A stretch of DNA of 64,000 nt, from the NCBI GenBank assembly GCA_014649155.1, contig BMSM01000006.1, positions 186,001 through 250,000 on the forward strand, read 5' to 3'. The notes under the pieces are model-generated. The model was not told where the DNA came from. It saw nothing but the letters and a program-made list of their open reading frames with translations, and ran no database searches. The stretch is from Streptomyces griseoviridis. GTDB taxonomy: Bacteria > Actinomycetota > Actinomycetes > Streptomycetales > Streptomycetaceae. Position numbers and translations under genes: made by a program. The stretch's first letter is position 1. Every line of letters starts with the position of its first letter. Of the stretch, positions 16,368-25,281 are shown piece after piece.

Positions 16368-17846
16368 GTGAGTATTTCCGAGCCCTTGGACGAGCCGTGG
16401 GCCGACAGTGGTCCAAGCGATCGTCTGCCCGCTTCCCGCCGCCGCGGGGACGGCCCGCGAGGCCGCGACGAGCAGCACGAACGGGGCCGGGACAGCGGGG
16501 TCTGGGACGGCGCGGGCCCGGCGTTCGAGCGGGTGCCGCCGCAGGACCTGGATGCCGAGCAGTCGGTGCTCGGCGGCATGCTGCTGTCCAAGGACGCCAT
16601 CGCCGACGTCGTGGAGATCCTCAAGGGCCACGACTTCTACAAGCCGGCCCACGAGACGATCTACCAGGCGATCCTCGACGTCTACGCCAAGGGCGAGCCG
16701 GCCGACCCCATCACGATCTCCGCCGAGCTGACCAAGCGCGGCGAGATCAACAAGGTCGGCGGGGCGTCGTATCTGCACACCCTCGTCCAGACCGTGCCCA
16801 CGGCGGCGAACGCCCCGCACTACGCGGAGATCGTCCACGAACGCGCGGTCCTGCGGCGGCTGGTCGAGGCGGGCACGCGGATCACGCAGATGGGATACGC
16901 GGCCGACGACGACGTCGACGAGATCGTCAACCGGGCACAGGCCGAGATCTACGCCGTCACCGAGCAGCGGACCAGTGAGGACTACCTGCCGCTCGGCGAC
17001 ATCATGGAGGGCGCGCTCGACGAGATCGAGGCGATCGGTTCGCGCAGCGGTGAGATGACCGGGGTGCCGACCGGCTTCACGGACTTCGACTCGCTGACCA
17101 ACGGGCTGCACCCCGGTCAGATGATCGTCATCGCGGCGCGTCCCGCCATGGGCAAGTCGACGCTCGCGCTGGACTTCGCGCGGGCGGCGTCGATCAAGCA
17201 CAACCTGCCCAGCGTCGTCTTCTCCCTGGAGATGGGGCGCAACGAGATCGCGATGCGCCTGCTGTCCGCCGAGGCGCGGGTCGCCCTGCACCACATGCGC
17301 TCGGGCACCATGACCGACGACGACTGGACGCGGCTGGCCCGCCGGATGCCGGACGTCTCGGCCGCGCCGCTCTACATCGACGACTCCCCGAACCTGTCGA
17401 TGATGGAGATCCGCGCCAAGTGCCGCCGTCTGAAGCAGCGCAACGACCTGAAGCTGGTCGTCATCGACTACCTCCAGCTCATGCAGTCCGGCGGGTCCAA
17501 GCGGGCCGAGAGCCGGCAGCAGGAGGTGTCGGACATGTCCCGTAACCTCAAGCTGCTGGCCAAGGAGCTGGAGATCCCCGTCATCGCGCTCTCCCAGCTC
17601 AACCGCGGCCCCGAGCAGCGCACCGACAAGAAGCCGATGGTCTCCGACCTGCGTGAGTCCGGCTCCATCGAGCAGGACGCGGACATGGTCATCCTGCTGC
17701 ACCGCGAGGACGCCTACGAGAAGGAGTCGCCGCGCGCGGGCGAGGCCGACCTGATCGTGGCCAAGCACCGAAACGGCCCCACGGCGACGATCACCGTGGC
17801 GTTCCAGGGGCACTACTCGCGATTCGTGGACATGGCGCAGACCTGA
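16368..17846 (+). CDS. dnaB: replicative DNA helicase DnaB
   Basis: A 492-residue hexameric 5'-3' helicase that unwinds DNA ahead of the replisome. A polar disordered N-terminus (1-60) precedes the N-terminal collar domain, which begins PPQDLDAEQSVLGGMLLS. The RecA-like motor has Walker A with GKS at 262-264 and Walker B near VVIDYLQLM. Conserved helicase text such as SQLNRGPEQR and KPMVSDLRESGSIEQDAD follows. No intein is present. The start is GTG at 16368 after GGAGGAGG. A cluster of DnaA boxes lies 180-270 bp upstream. Confidence 0.96.
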   Translation: MSISEPLDEPWADSGPSDRLPASRRRGDGPRGRDEQHERGRDSGVWDGAGPAFERVPPQDLDAEQSVLGGMLLSKDAIADVVEILKGHDFYKPAHETIYQAILDVYAKGEPADPITISAELTKRGEINKVGGASYLHTLVQTVPTAANAPHYAEIVHERAVLRRLVEAGTRITQMGYAADDDVDEIVNRAQAEIYAVTEQRTSEDYLPLGDIMEGALDEIEAIGSRSGEMTGVPTGFTDFDSLTNGLHPGQMIVIAARPAMGKSTLALDFARAASIKHNLPSVVFSLEMGRNEIAMRLLSAEARVALHHMRSGTMTDDDWTRLARRMPDVSAAPLYIDDSPNLSMMEIRAKCRRLKQRNDLKLVVIDYLQLMQSGGSKRAESRQQEVSDMSRNLKLLAKELEIPVIALSQLNRGPEQRTDKKPMVSDLRESGSIEQDADMVILLHREDAYEKESPRAGEADLIVAKHRNGPTATITVAFQGHYSRFVDMAQT

Positions 17847-18015
17847 CCGTCACTCCCGGGCGGAATCCCGGATTCCCCGGCCGGCGGGGCCGCCTCCAAA
17901 AGCGCGGGGCCGGTGGTCCCGAAGGGAGTGCCGTTTCGGCTGGGCGAGCCAGACAGACGAGCCAGACAGACGGCGCGGCACCGGGGATCCGGCAGATGAC
18001 ACGGGTCGCGGGAAC

Positions 18016-18816
18016 CTACCCGTCCGTGGGCGGCGTGTGGTCCGTGTCGAGCCGGTCGGCCGGCACCCGTTCGATGCGGGTCCAGCCCTTCCAGCCCCGC
18101 TCCTCCAGGATCGCCAGCACCCGCTCGGCGCCCGGCGAGGAGTCGACCATGGTGGAGTCCAGCAGGTCGACGAACTGGTCGTCGAAGCCCTCGGCACCCA
18201 CCTCGCCGGCCTGCACGGCGCGGATCATCACGCGCTCCACGAGATCGGCGATCTCGACGAACCGCGGGTCGTCGGCCGTCCAGTCCAGGGCCTCTCTGAA
18301 AAAGCCGTAGAGCTTCACCATGTCGGGGTCGTCCAGCTGCCGGTGCTTCTCGGCGATCACGGAGTCGATCAGGTGTGGCACCTGGGCGGCGACCAGGATC
18401 CAGGCGTCCCGCTCCAACTCGATGTACCGTTCCCCCACGCCGAGGCCCCGCAGCCGGTCGAGGTAGTCGACGACGCTCTGGGGGAGCGCCAGGTGTTCTC
18501 CGGCGGCGAGCCGGGCGAGCCGGTCGCGGGTGCCCTGGAGCCGTCGGATCTCGGCGCGCAGCTCCTTGTCGATCTCCCGGACGCCGTCGGCGAACTCCTC
18601 CGGGCGGGCGTCGAGGAGTTCCTGGACGCGGGACAGCGGAACGCCGGCGTCCGCCAGGGTGCGGATGCGGATCAGCCGTACGACCGCGGTGGCGTCGTAG
18701 ACGCGGTACCCGGAGCGGTCGCGTTCGGGCTCCGGCAGCAGGCCGATCTTGTGGTAGTGGCGTACCGCCCGCACCGTGACCCCGGCGTACGCGGCGAGCC
18801 GGCTGATGGTGAGCAT
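18016..18816 (-). CDS. MerR-family transcriptional regulator
   Basis: A 266-residue MerR-type regulator. The N-terminal winged helix (1-70) has LTISRLAAYAGVTVRAVRHYHKIGLLPEPERDRSGYRVY. A helical linker and a long C-terminal effector domain without clear metal-binding cysteines follow. It is the last gene of a three-gene minus-strand set behind an ABC exporter, 15 bp after the permease, so it probably senses the exported compound and controls the set. Confidence 0.85.
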   Translation of the reverse strand: MLTISRLAAYAGVTVRAVRHYHKIGLLPEPERDRSGYRVYDATAVVRLIRIRTLADAGVPLSRVQELLDARPEEFADGVREIDKELRAEIRRLQGTRDRLARLAAGEHLALPQSVVDYLDRLRGLGVGERYIELERDAWILVAAQVPHLIDSVIAEKHRQLDDPDMVKLYGFFREALDWTADDPRFVEIADLVERVMIRAVQAGEVGAEGFDDQFVDLLDSTMVDSSPGAERVLAILEERGWKGWTRIERVPADRLDTDHTPPTDG

Positions 18817-18831
18817 GGATCTCAGGGTGCC

Positions 18832-19593
18832 TCAGGCGATCTTCCGGCGATAGGCGGCCATCGCGAAGGCGTACGCCACGACGAGGATGCCGGCGCACCA
18901 CAGGAGGGCGGTCCAGATGTCGTCACCGACCGGCCGCTGGGCGAAGAGGTCGCGGACCGTGTCGACGATGGACGTCACCGGCTGGTGCTCGGCGAACCAG
19001 CGCACCGGACCGGGCATGGTCTCGGTGGGGACGAACGCCGAGCTGACGAACGGCAGGAAGATGAGCGGGTAGGCGAAGGCGCCCGCGCCCTCGACCGAGC
19101 CCGCCGACAGCCCGGGGATCACGGCGATCCAGGTCAGGGCCAGGGTGAACAGCAGCAGGATGCCGGCGACCGCGAGCCAGGCCGGCAGACCCGCCCCCGT
19201 GCGGAAGCCCATGAGCAGCGCGATGCCGACGACGATCACGAGCGAGAGCACGTTGGCGACCAGCGAGGTGACCACGTGCGCCCACAGCACGCCCGACCGG
19301 GCGATCGGCATGGACTGGAAGCGTTCGAAGAGGCCGCTCTTCATGTCGGTGTACAGCCGGTAGGCGGTGTAGGAGACGCCGGACGCGATGGTGATGAGCA
19401 GGATGCCGGGCAGCATGTAGGTCACGTAGGCGACCGACCCGGTGTCGATCGCGCCGCCGAACACGTAGACGAACATCAGCATCATGGCGACCGGTGTGAT
19501 GACGGTCGTGATGACGGTGTCGACGCTGCGGGTGACATGGCGCAGGGTCCGCCCCGTGAGAACGGCGGTGTCGCGGAGGAAGTAGGCGGTCAT
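18832..19593 (-). CDS. ABC-2 type transporter permease (DrrB-like)
   Basis: A 253-residue protein with six hydrophobic segments. The cytoplasmic stretch SGLFERFQSMPIARS before helix 3 and the FVPTETMPGPVRWFAEHQPVT loop near the end are typical of DrrB/daunorubicin-type permeases. It pairs with the ATPase whose stop lies nine bases upstream. RBS GGAGACGG precedes the ATG. The substrate is unknown. Confidence 0.87.
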   Translation of the reverse strand: MTAYFLRDTAVLTGRTLRHVTRSVDTVITTVITPVAMMLMFVYVFGGAIDTGSVAYVTYMLPGILLITIASGVSYTAYRLYTDMKSGLFERFQSMPIARSGVLWAHVVTSLVANVLSLVIVVGIALLMGFRTGAGLPAWLAVAGILLLFTLALTWIAVIPGLSAGSVEGAGAFAYPLIFLPFVSSAFVPTETMPGPVRWFAEHQPVTSIVDTVRDLFAQRPVGDDIWTALLWCAGILVVAYAFAMAAYRRKIA

Positions 19594-19602
19594 GTCCGTC
19601 TC

Positions 19603-20406
19603 CTAGCTCTTCGTGCCGGTGGTGTCGCGCTTGTCGGAGCCGCCGGTGATCGCGAGGAAGATCTCCTCCAGGCTCGGCTGCTTCTCGACGTACTCGACCG
19701 TGGCGGGCGGGAAGAGCCGCTTCAGCTCGGCGAGGGTGCCGTCCACGATGATCCGGCCCTGGTGCAGGATCGCGATCCGGTCGGCCATCTGTTCGGCCTC
19801 CTCCAGGTACTGCGTGGTGAGCAGCACCGTCGTCCCGTGCCCGGCCAGCTCCTCGACGGCCTGCCACACCTCGATGCGCGCCTCGGGGTCGAGGCCGGCC
19901 GTCGGCTCGTCCAGGAAGATCACCGGCGGGTTCCCGATGAGACTCATCGCGATGTCCAGCCGGCGGCGCATCCCGCCCGAGTACGCCGACACCCTGCGGG
20001 CGCCCGCCTCGGTCAGCGAGAAACGCCTCAGCAGGCCGTCCGCGATCGCGCCCGGGTCGTCGAGGTGGCGCAGCCTGGCGACGAGCACGAGGTTCTCCCG
20101 GCCGCTGAGGACCTCGTCGACGGCGGCGAACTGCCCGGTGAGGCTGATGGACTCCCGTACCTTCGCCGCCTGCGTGGCGACGTCGAAGCCGTGGACGACG
20201 GCCGTCCCCGCGTCGGCCTTCAGGAGCGTGGCGAGGATCCGGACGGTCGTGGTCTTGCCGGCCCCGTTGGAGCCGAGCAGGGCGAAGATGCTGCCCCGCG
20301 CCACGTCGAAGTCCACCCCGCGCAGCACGTCGAGCTTTCCGTACGACTTCTCCAGCCCCCGTACACGCATCGCCGGACCGGCACTCGATGGGGTCACCAC
20401 GGTCAT
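19603..20406 (-). CDS. ABC transporter ATP-binding protein (DrrA-like)
   Basis: A 267-residue ATPase. Walker A GSNGAGKTTT, Q-loop SLTGQFAAVDEVLSGRENL, ABC signature YSGGMRRRLD, Walker B VIFLDEPTAGLD and the H-loop region TTQYLEEAEQMADRI are all intact. The C-terminal region resembles the DrrA regulatory tail. The start is ATG at 20406 after AAGGAGG. It is the first gene of the ATPase-permease-MerR unit, probably for drug or lipid export. Confidence 0.92.
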   Translation of the reverse strand: MTVVTPSSAGPAMRVRGLEKSYGKLDVLRGVDFDVARGSIFALLGSNGAGKTTTVRILATLLKADAGTAVVHGFDVATQAAKVRESISLTGQFAAVDEVLSGRENLVLVARLRHLDDPGAIADGLLRRFSLTEAGARRVSAYSGGMRRRLDIAMSLIGNPPVIFLDEPTAGLDPEARIEVWQAVEELAGHGTTVLLTTQYLEEAEQMADRIAILHQGRIIVDGTLAELKRLFPPATVEYVEKQPSLEEIFLAITGGSDKRDTTGTKS

Positions 20407-20533
20407 CCGCCTCCTTCGCGGAGCCGCGCCGGCCGACTGCCGGGCAGCTCCTGCCGGAAGGATGGAGGGTTGACCCGGCGTCAGGGTCAAGCCGCCCCTG
20501 ACCACGGGTTCCGGACCGGGCGGACCGGGCGGC

Positions 20534-20941
20534 TCAGGGCAGCAGCTCGGCGAGCAGCGCCTCCACCCTGGCCCTGATCTCGTCCCGGATGCGGCGTACG
20601 GCGGCGAGGTCCTGCCCGGCGGGATCGTCGAGCCGCCAGTCGAGGTACGTCCTGCCGGGGAAGACCGGGCAGGCGTCGCCGCACCCCATGGTGACCACGT
20701 AGTCGGACGCCTGGACGGCCTCGGGCGTGAGGACCCGGGGCGTGGCGGTGGTGAGGTCGATGCCGACCTCCCGCATGGCCTCGACCGCGGCCGGGTTGAC
20801 CCGGTCGGCGGGCAGGGAGCCGGCGGAGCGGACCTCGACCCGGCCGGCCGCGAGACGGGTGAGGAATCCCGCGGCCATCTGCGAGCGTCCGGCGTTGTGG
20901 ACGCAGACGAACAGGACCGAGGGCTTGTCGGTGTCAGGCAC
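20534..20941 (-). CDS. arsC: arsenate reductase, low-molecular-weight phosphatase fold
   Basis: A 135-residue ArsC of the thiol-dependent type. The P-loop VCVHNAGRSQMA carries the nucleophilic Cys and binding Arg. Further cysteines in MGCGDACP are candidates for the resolving thiols in thioredoxin- or mycothiol-linked arsenate reduction. The GTG start overlaps the end of acr3 by eight bases, so expression is coupled. It produces arsenite for export by Acr3 and methylation by ArsM. Confidence 0.9.
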   Translation of the reverse strand: MPDTDKPSVLFVCVHNAGRSQMAAGFLTRLAAGRVEVRSAGSLPADRVNPAAVEAMREVGIDLTTATPRVLTPEAVQASDYVVTMGCGDACPVFPGRTYLDWRLDDPAGQDLAAVRRIRDEIRARVEALLAELLP

Positions 20942-22031
20942 GGGTGGCCCCTTCGGGAGCGGTGGTGGCGTCGGCCGGGGCGGGGAACCAGCGGCGGGCG
21001 GCGAGCGCGACGTGGACGAGCCCGATGAGGACGGGGACCTCGATGAGGGGGCCGACGACCCCGGCCAGCGCCTGGCCCGAGGTGGCGCCGAAGGTGGCGA
21101 CGGCGACCGCGATGGCCAGCTCGAAGTTGTTGCCCGCGGCGGTGAACGCGAGGGTCGTCGCCTTCGGACGGGTGAGGCCGACCGCCCTGCCCAGGGCCAT
21201 GGACCCGGTCCACATGAGGGCGAAGTACACCAGCAGCGGCAGGGCGATCCGGGCGACGTCCAGGGGCCGCGCGGTGATGGCGTCGCCTTGCAGCGCGAAC
21301 AGCACGACGATGGTGAAGAGCAGCCCGTACAGGGCGAACGGGCCGATCCGCGGGACCAGTTCCCGCTCGTACCAGGCGCGGCCCTTGGCCTTCTCCCCGA
21401 GCCGGCGGGTCAGGAAGCCCGCGGCCAGCGGGATGCCGAGGAAGATCAGGACGCTGCGGGTGATCTCCCAGACCGATACGTCGAGCGTGGTCCGCCCCAG
21501 GCCCAGCCAGCCGGGCAGCACGGACAGGTAGAACCAGCCGAGGAGGCTGAACGCGAGCACCTGGAAGACGGAGTTGAGGGCGACCAGCACGGCGGCGGCC
21601 TCGCGGTCGCCGCGGGCCAGGTCGTTCCAGATGATGACCATGGCGATGCAGCGGGCCAGGCCCACGATGATCAGGCCGGTGCGGTACTCGGGCAGGTCCG
21701 GCAGGAAGACCCAGGCCAGCGCGAACATCAGCGCCGGGCCGAGCACCCAGTTCAGGAGCAGGGACGGGAGGAGCAGGCGGCGGTCGCGGGTGACGGTGCC
21801 GAGGCGGTCGTAGCGGACCTTGGCCAGGACCGGGTACATCATCACCAGCAGCCCGAGCGCGATCGGCAGGGAGACCCCGGTGACGGTGACCTCGGCCAGC
21901 GCGTCGCCGAGACCGGGGACGAGCCGGCCCAGGCCCAGGCCGGCGGCCATCGCGACGAGGATCCACACGGCCAGGAAGCGGTCCGTGAAGGAGAGCCGCC
22001 CCGCCGCACCTGCCGCCGGACCGGGGCTCAC
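20934..22031 (-). CDS. acr3: arsenite efflux transporter Acr3
   Basis: A 365-residue ten-helix transporter of the Acr3 (BASS) family. Family text seen includes PALMFALAWVFL, GLARCIAMVIIWNDLA with the conserved Cys, and VALNSVFQVLAFSLLGWFYL. It exports arsenite across the plasma membrane. The start is GTG at 22031, which overlaps the arsR stop as GTGA. The gene order is arsR-acr3-arsC. Confidence 0.93.
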   Translation of the reverse strand: MSPGPAAGAAGRLSFTDRFLAVWILVAMAAGLGLGRLVPGLGDALAEVTVTGVSLPIALGLLVMMYPVLAKVRYDRLGTVTRDRRLLLPSLLLNWVLGPALMFALAWVFLPDLPEYRTGLIIVGLARCIAMVIIWNDLARGDREAAAVLVALNSVFQVLAFSLLGWFYLSVLPGWLGLGRTTLDVSVWEITRSVLIFLGIPLAAGFLTRRLGEKAKGRAWYERELVPRIGPFALYGLLFTIVVLFALQGDAITARPLDVARIALPLLVYFALMWTGSMALGRAVGLTRPKATTLAFTAAGNNFELAIAVAVATFGATSGQALAGVVGPLIEVPVLIGLVHVALAARRWFPAPADATTAPEGATRA

Positions 22032-22414
22032 GCGGAGGTCTCCGCCGGGAGGGGCCGTCCGGGCCGGGTGAGAAGCCCGGCGAGCCGGTCGGTCGCCTCC
22101 GGCAGCAGCCAGTAGTACACCCAGGTGCCGCGCCGCTCGCAGTCGATCAGGCCGGCCTGCCGCAGCTGCTTCAGGTGGTGCGAGATCGTCGGCTGCGAGA
22201 GGTCGAAGGCCGGGGTCAGATCGCAGACGCAGATCTCGCCGCCCTCGCGCGAGGCGATCATCGACAGCAGCCGCAGTCGGACCGGATCACCGAGGGCCTT
22301 GAACACCCTGGCCAGCTCGACGGCCTGTTCCTCACCCAGCGGCGCGGCCAGCAGCCCCGGACAGCAGTCGTCGACGGCCACGTGACCGAGTGGCCCGACC
22401 TCTTGTTTCGACAT
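22028..22414 (-). CDS. arsR: ArsR/SmtB-family arsenite-responsive repressor
   Basis: A 128-residue winged-helix repressor. The metal-sensing ICVCDL motif lies in the recognition region, followed by LSQPTISHHLKQLRQAGLIDCERRGTWVYYWL. An extra N-terminal CC pair (VDDCCPGLL) may add to metalloid binding. The start is ATG at 22414. AGAGGA is directly adjacent, so the true start or a near-leaderless mRNA is unsure. It is divergent from arsM over a 94-bp control region. Confidence 0.88.
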   Translation of the reverse strand: MSKQEVGPLGHVAVDDCCPGLLAAPLGEEQAVELARVFKALGDPVRLRLLSMIASREGGEICVCDLTPAFDLSQPTISHHLKQLRQAGLIDCERRGTWVYYWLLPEATDRLAGLLTRPGRPLPAETSA

Positions 22415-22508
22415 TCCTCTATGTTGACGAACTTCGATACAGGACGCAAGCTGGCATCGAGGGATATCGATACAGCTCTCGATCCCGTCGTCCTCCAGGA
22501 GGCACACC
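22415..22508. promoter_or_regulatory. divergent arsR-arsM control region
   Basis: The repeat TCGATACAG occurs at 22434-22442 and 22467-22475 (33-bp spacing), and the second copy lies in the palindrome TATCGATA (22465-22472). These are the likely ArsR binding sites controlling both directions. Assignment is by position only. Confidence 0.5.
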
Positions 22509-23273
22509 ATGAGCGCCACGTCCGACGCGCTGCGCGAGACCGTACGGGCCCGCTACGCGTCCGCCGCCGTCCAGGCCACCGAGGGTGGCACCGGCTGCTG
22601 CGGTTCGCAGGCCATCGAGGCCGGCGACACCTTCGGTGCCGCGCTGTACGGGGCCGACGAGCGCGACACCCTGCCCGCCGAGGCCGTCGCCGCCTCCCTC
22701 GGCTGCGGCAACCCGACCGCCGTCGCCGACCTCCGCGAGGGCGAGCGCGTGCTCGACCTCGGTTCCGGCGGTGGCATCGACGTCCTGCTCTCCGCCCGGC
22801 GTGTCGGCCCCACCGGCACGGTGTACGGCCTGGACATGACCGAGGAGATGCTCGCCCTCGCCCTGGCCAACCGGGACCGGGCCGGGGCCACCAACGCCGA
22901 GTTCCTCAAGGGGACCGTCGAGGCCGTCCCACTGCCCGCGAACACCGTCGACGTCGTCATCTCCAACTGTGTGATCAACCTGTCCGTCGACAAGAGCGCG
23001 GTGTTCGCCGAGATGTTCCGCGTCCTCGTGCCGGGCGGCCGGATCGGCGTCTCCGACGTGGTCGCCGACGACGGCCTCACTCCCGCGCAGCGCGCGGAGC
23101 GCGGCGACTACGCGGGGTGCGTCGCGGGTGCCCTCTCCTTCGCCGAGTACCGCGCGGGGCTGGCGGCAGCGGGCTTCACCGGCATCGAACTGACGCCCAC
23201 GCACGCGGTGGCCGACGGCATGCACGCGGCGATCGTACGCGCGGTCAAGCCCGCCGCCGGTTCCCGCGGGTAG
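22509..23273 (+). CDS. arsM: arsenite S-adenosylmethionine methyltransferase
   Basis: A 254-residue class I methyltransferase. The SAM motif LDLGSGGGIDVLLSARR and the block VDVVISNCVINLSVDK are ArsM hallmarks. Cysteines at GGTGCCGSQ, LGCGNP, SNCVIN and YAGCVAGALS supply the conserved set for As(III) binding. It would convert arsenite to methylated, partly volatile species. ATG at 22509 follows AGGAGG. It is divergent from arsR and shares its control region, making a complete reduction-export-methylation locus. Confidence 0.92.
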   Translation: MSATSDALRETVRARYASAAVQATEGGTGCCGSQAIEAGDTFGAALYGADERDTLPAEAVAASLGCGNPTAVADLREGERVLDLGSGGGIDVLLSARRVGPTGTVYGLDMTEEMLALALANRDRAGATNAEFLKGTVEAVPLPANTVDVVISNCVINLSVDKSAVFAEMFRVLVPGGRIGVSDVVADDGLTPAQRAERGDYAGCVAGALSFAEYRAGLAAAGFTGIELTPTHAVADGMHAAIVRAVKPAAGSRG

Positions 23274-23331
23274 CCACCCGTCCCGGGGAAATCGGCTCGA
23301 CGCGCGGCGCCGGCACGGATGGACTGGGGGC

Positions 23332-24720
23332 ATGACGTCATCTGATGAACACCTGCTCCCCGGCACCCGCCGCGCGCTGCTGCACCGGATCGCCGTCGCC
23401 CAGGCCGAAGGCCGCGCACCGTCCCTGACCGCGGCGGTGGTCCGCGGGGGGAGGACCGTCTGGCACGGTGCGCGGACGTCGGCGGCGGACGGCCAGGTCC
23501 CGGACGAGGAGACGCAGTACCGGATCGGCTCGATCACCAAGACCTTCACCGCTGTCCTCGTCCTGCGCCTGCGCGACCAGGGGCTGCTCGACCTGGGGGA
23601 CGCGCTGGAGAAACACCTCCCGGGCACCGGCGTGGGCGAGGTCACCATCGCCGAACTGCTCGCGCACACCGGGGGCCTCGCGGCCGAGTCCCCGGCACCG
23701 TGGTGGGAGCGGACACCCGGCTCACTCCGCCCGGAACTCGCCGATGTGCTGGGCGAACGGCCCCGGCTGCACCCGGCGGGCCGCCGCCACCACTACTCCA
23801 ACCCGGGGTACACCCTGCTCGGCGCGCTGGTCGAGGAGGTGCGCGGGGCGCCCTGGGCGGAGGTGCTGCGGCGCGAGGTGCTCGTACCGCTCGGGTTGCG
23901 CCGGACGAGCCCGAGTCCCGAGCCGCCGCACGCGAGGGGCTGGGCGGTGCACCCGTGGGCGGACGTGATGCTGCCCGAGCCCGCCGTGGACCTCGGCCGG
24001 ATGGCCCCGGCAGGTCAGCTCTGGTCCACGACCGGGGACCTGGCGCGGTTCGCCGCGTTCCTGACGCACGGGGACGACACGGTGCTGAGCGCGGAGAGCG
24101 TACGGGAGATGCGGGCGCCCGCGGCTCCCGCCGAACTGACGGACGTGGCCGACGGGGTGACGTACGGGCTCGGGCTCCAGATCCAGCACCGGGACGGGAG
24201 GGTGCTGGTGGGTCACTCCGGTTCGCTGCCGGGGTTCCTGGCCGGCCTCACCATCGCGGTCGAGGACGATGTGGCGGCGGTGGTCCTGGCCAACTGCACC
24301 TCCGGCCCGCCGCTGTCCGCCGTGGGCGCCGATCTGGTGCGCATCGTCGCGGAGGCCGAACCCAGGATTCCCGAGCCCTGGCGGCCGCTGCCGGACGTCG
24401 ACCCGTCCGTCCTGGAGCTGGCCGGACCGTGGTACTGGGGGACGAACTCCTTCGCCCTGCGGCTCACCGCCGGGGGAGGCGTTTCCCTGGAGCCGCTGAC
24501 GGGCGGCGGCCGGCGGTCGCGGTTCCGGCCCAACGGCGACGGCACCTGGCGCGGACTGGAGGGCTACTACGCCGGTGAGCTGCTGCGGGCCGTACGGCGC
24601 GGGGACGGGACGGTGAGCCACCTGGACCTCGGGTCGTTCGTCTTCACCCGGCAGCCCTACGAGGCGGACGCCCCTGTGCCGGGGGGAGTGGACCCGGAGG
24701 GCTGGCGGGGGATCGGCTGA
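23332..24720 (+). CDS. serine beta-lactamase-like / D-Ala-D-Ala carboxypeptidase family protein
   Basis: A 462-residue class C beta-lactamase-like serine hydrolase. The nucleophile motif SITK follows YRIG, the Tyr motif is YSN, and an HSGSLPGF block matches the HxG third motif. A C-terminal lipocalin-like extra domain (about 350-450) contains WYWGTNSFALRL. No signal peptide is seen, so it is probably cytoplasmic and may act as an esterase or peptidase rather than in antibiotic resistance. It is followed by a parS-containing palindrome. Confidence 0.82.
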   Translation: MTSSDEHLLPGTRRALLHRIAVAQAEGRAPSLTAAVVRGGRTVWHGARTSAADGQVPDEETQYRIGSITKTFTAVLVLRLRDQGLLDLGDALEKHLPGTGVGEVTIAELLAHTGGLAAESPAPWWERTPGSLRPELADVLGERPRLHPAGRRHHYSNPGYTLLGALVEEVRGAPWAEVLRREVLVPLGLRRTSPSPEPPHARGWAVHPWADVMLPEPAVDLGRMAPAGQLWSTTGDLARFAAFLTHGDDTVLSAESVREMRAPAAPAELTDVADGVTYGLGLQIQHRDGRVLVGHSGSLPGFLAGLTIAVEDDVAAVVLANCTSGPPLSAVGADLVRIVAEAEPRIPEPWRPLPDVDPSVLELAGPWYWGTNSFALRLTAGGGVSLEPLTGGGRRSRFRPNGDGTWRGLEGYYAGELLRAVRRGDGTVSHLDLGSFVFTRQPYEADAPVPGGVDPEGWRGIG

Positions 24721-24738
24721 ACCGGGGCGGTGTGCGGC

Positions 24739-24768
24739 GGGGCCGTGTTTCACGTGGAACACGGCCCC
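24739..24768. terminator. palindromic terminator containing parS
   Basis: GGGGCC and GGCCCC arms flank a parS core, giving a near-perfect 30-bp palindrome between convergent genes. It has the same architecture as the element at 1706-1735, and an RNA hairpin would form on either strand. Confidence 0.6.
24747..24760. other. parS site, one mismatch (GTTTCACGTGGAAC)
   Basis: This is the reverse complement of the variant GTTCCACGTGAAAC seen at 8048, 30568 and 48191. It lies at the centre of the palindrome at 24739-24768. Confidence 0.75.
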
Positions 24769-24781
24769 GGGCGGCACTCCG

Positions 24782-25219
24782 TCAGAGCTGCATCTTGAAA
24801 CCGACGTGCGAGGCCGAGAAGCCGAGCCGCTCGTAGAAGCGGTGCGCGTCGGTGCGGCTGGCGTCGGAGGTCAGCTGGACGAGGGCGCATCCGAGGCGCC
24901 GGGACTCCTCGATCGCCCACGCGATGAGCTGTGTGCCCAGGCCGCTGCCGCGCTCGTCGGCGTGGATACGGACGGCCTCGATGATCGATCGGGTCGCGCC
25001 GCGCCGGGACAGCCCGGGGACGACGGTCAGCTGAAGTGTGCCGATGACCCGGCCCCTGCGGACGGCGACGGTCAGCCGCTGGTTGGGGTCGGCGGCGATC
25101 CGCTCAAAAGCGGCCAGGTAGGGGCCCGGGTCGTCAGGTGACTCACGCTGGGCGCCCAGCGGGTCGTCGGCGAGCATCGCCACGATCGCCGGTATGTCGT
25201 CCGCGACGGCGGGCCTCAT
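24782..25219 (-). CDS. GNAT-family N-acetyltransferase
   Basis: A 145-residue single-domain GNAT. The acetyl-CoA motif is seen at RIHADERGSGLGTQLIAWAIE, and the C-terminal motif at AHRFYERLGFSASHVGFKMQL. ATG at 25219 is preferred because GGGAG lies eight bases upstream. An ATG fifteen bases further up (25234) is also in frame. The substrate is unknown. Confidence 0.85.
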   Translation of the reverse strand: MRPAVADDIPAIVAMLADDPLGAQRESPDDPGPYLAAFERIAADPNQRLTVAVRRGRVIGTLQLTVVPGLSRRGATRSIIEAVRIHADERGSGLGTQLIAWAIEESRRLGCALVQLTSDASRTDAHRFYERLGFSASHVGFKMQL

Positions 25220-25281
25220 CTCAAGATCTCCCATGCCCCGCACCCTACGCAGGGGCGTCCCATGCCGGGAGGGCGAGCGGG

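Noticed and set aside
17930..17975. Short direct repeat GAGCCAGACAGAC after dnaB
   Set aside because: Only two copies, no mobile element or gene structure around them.
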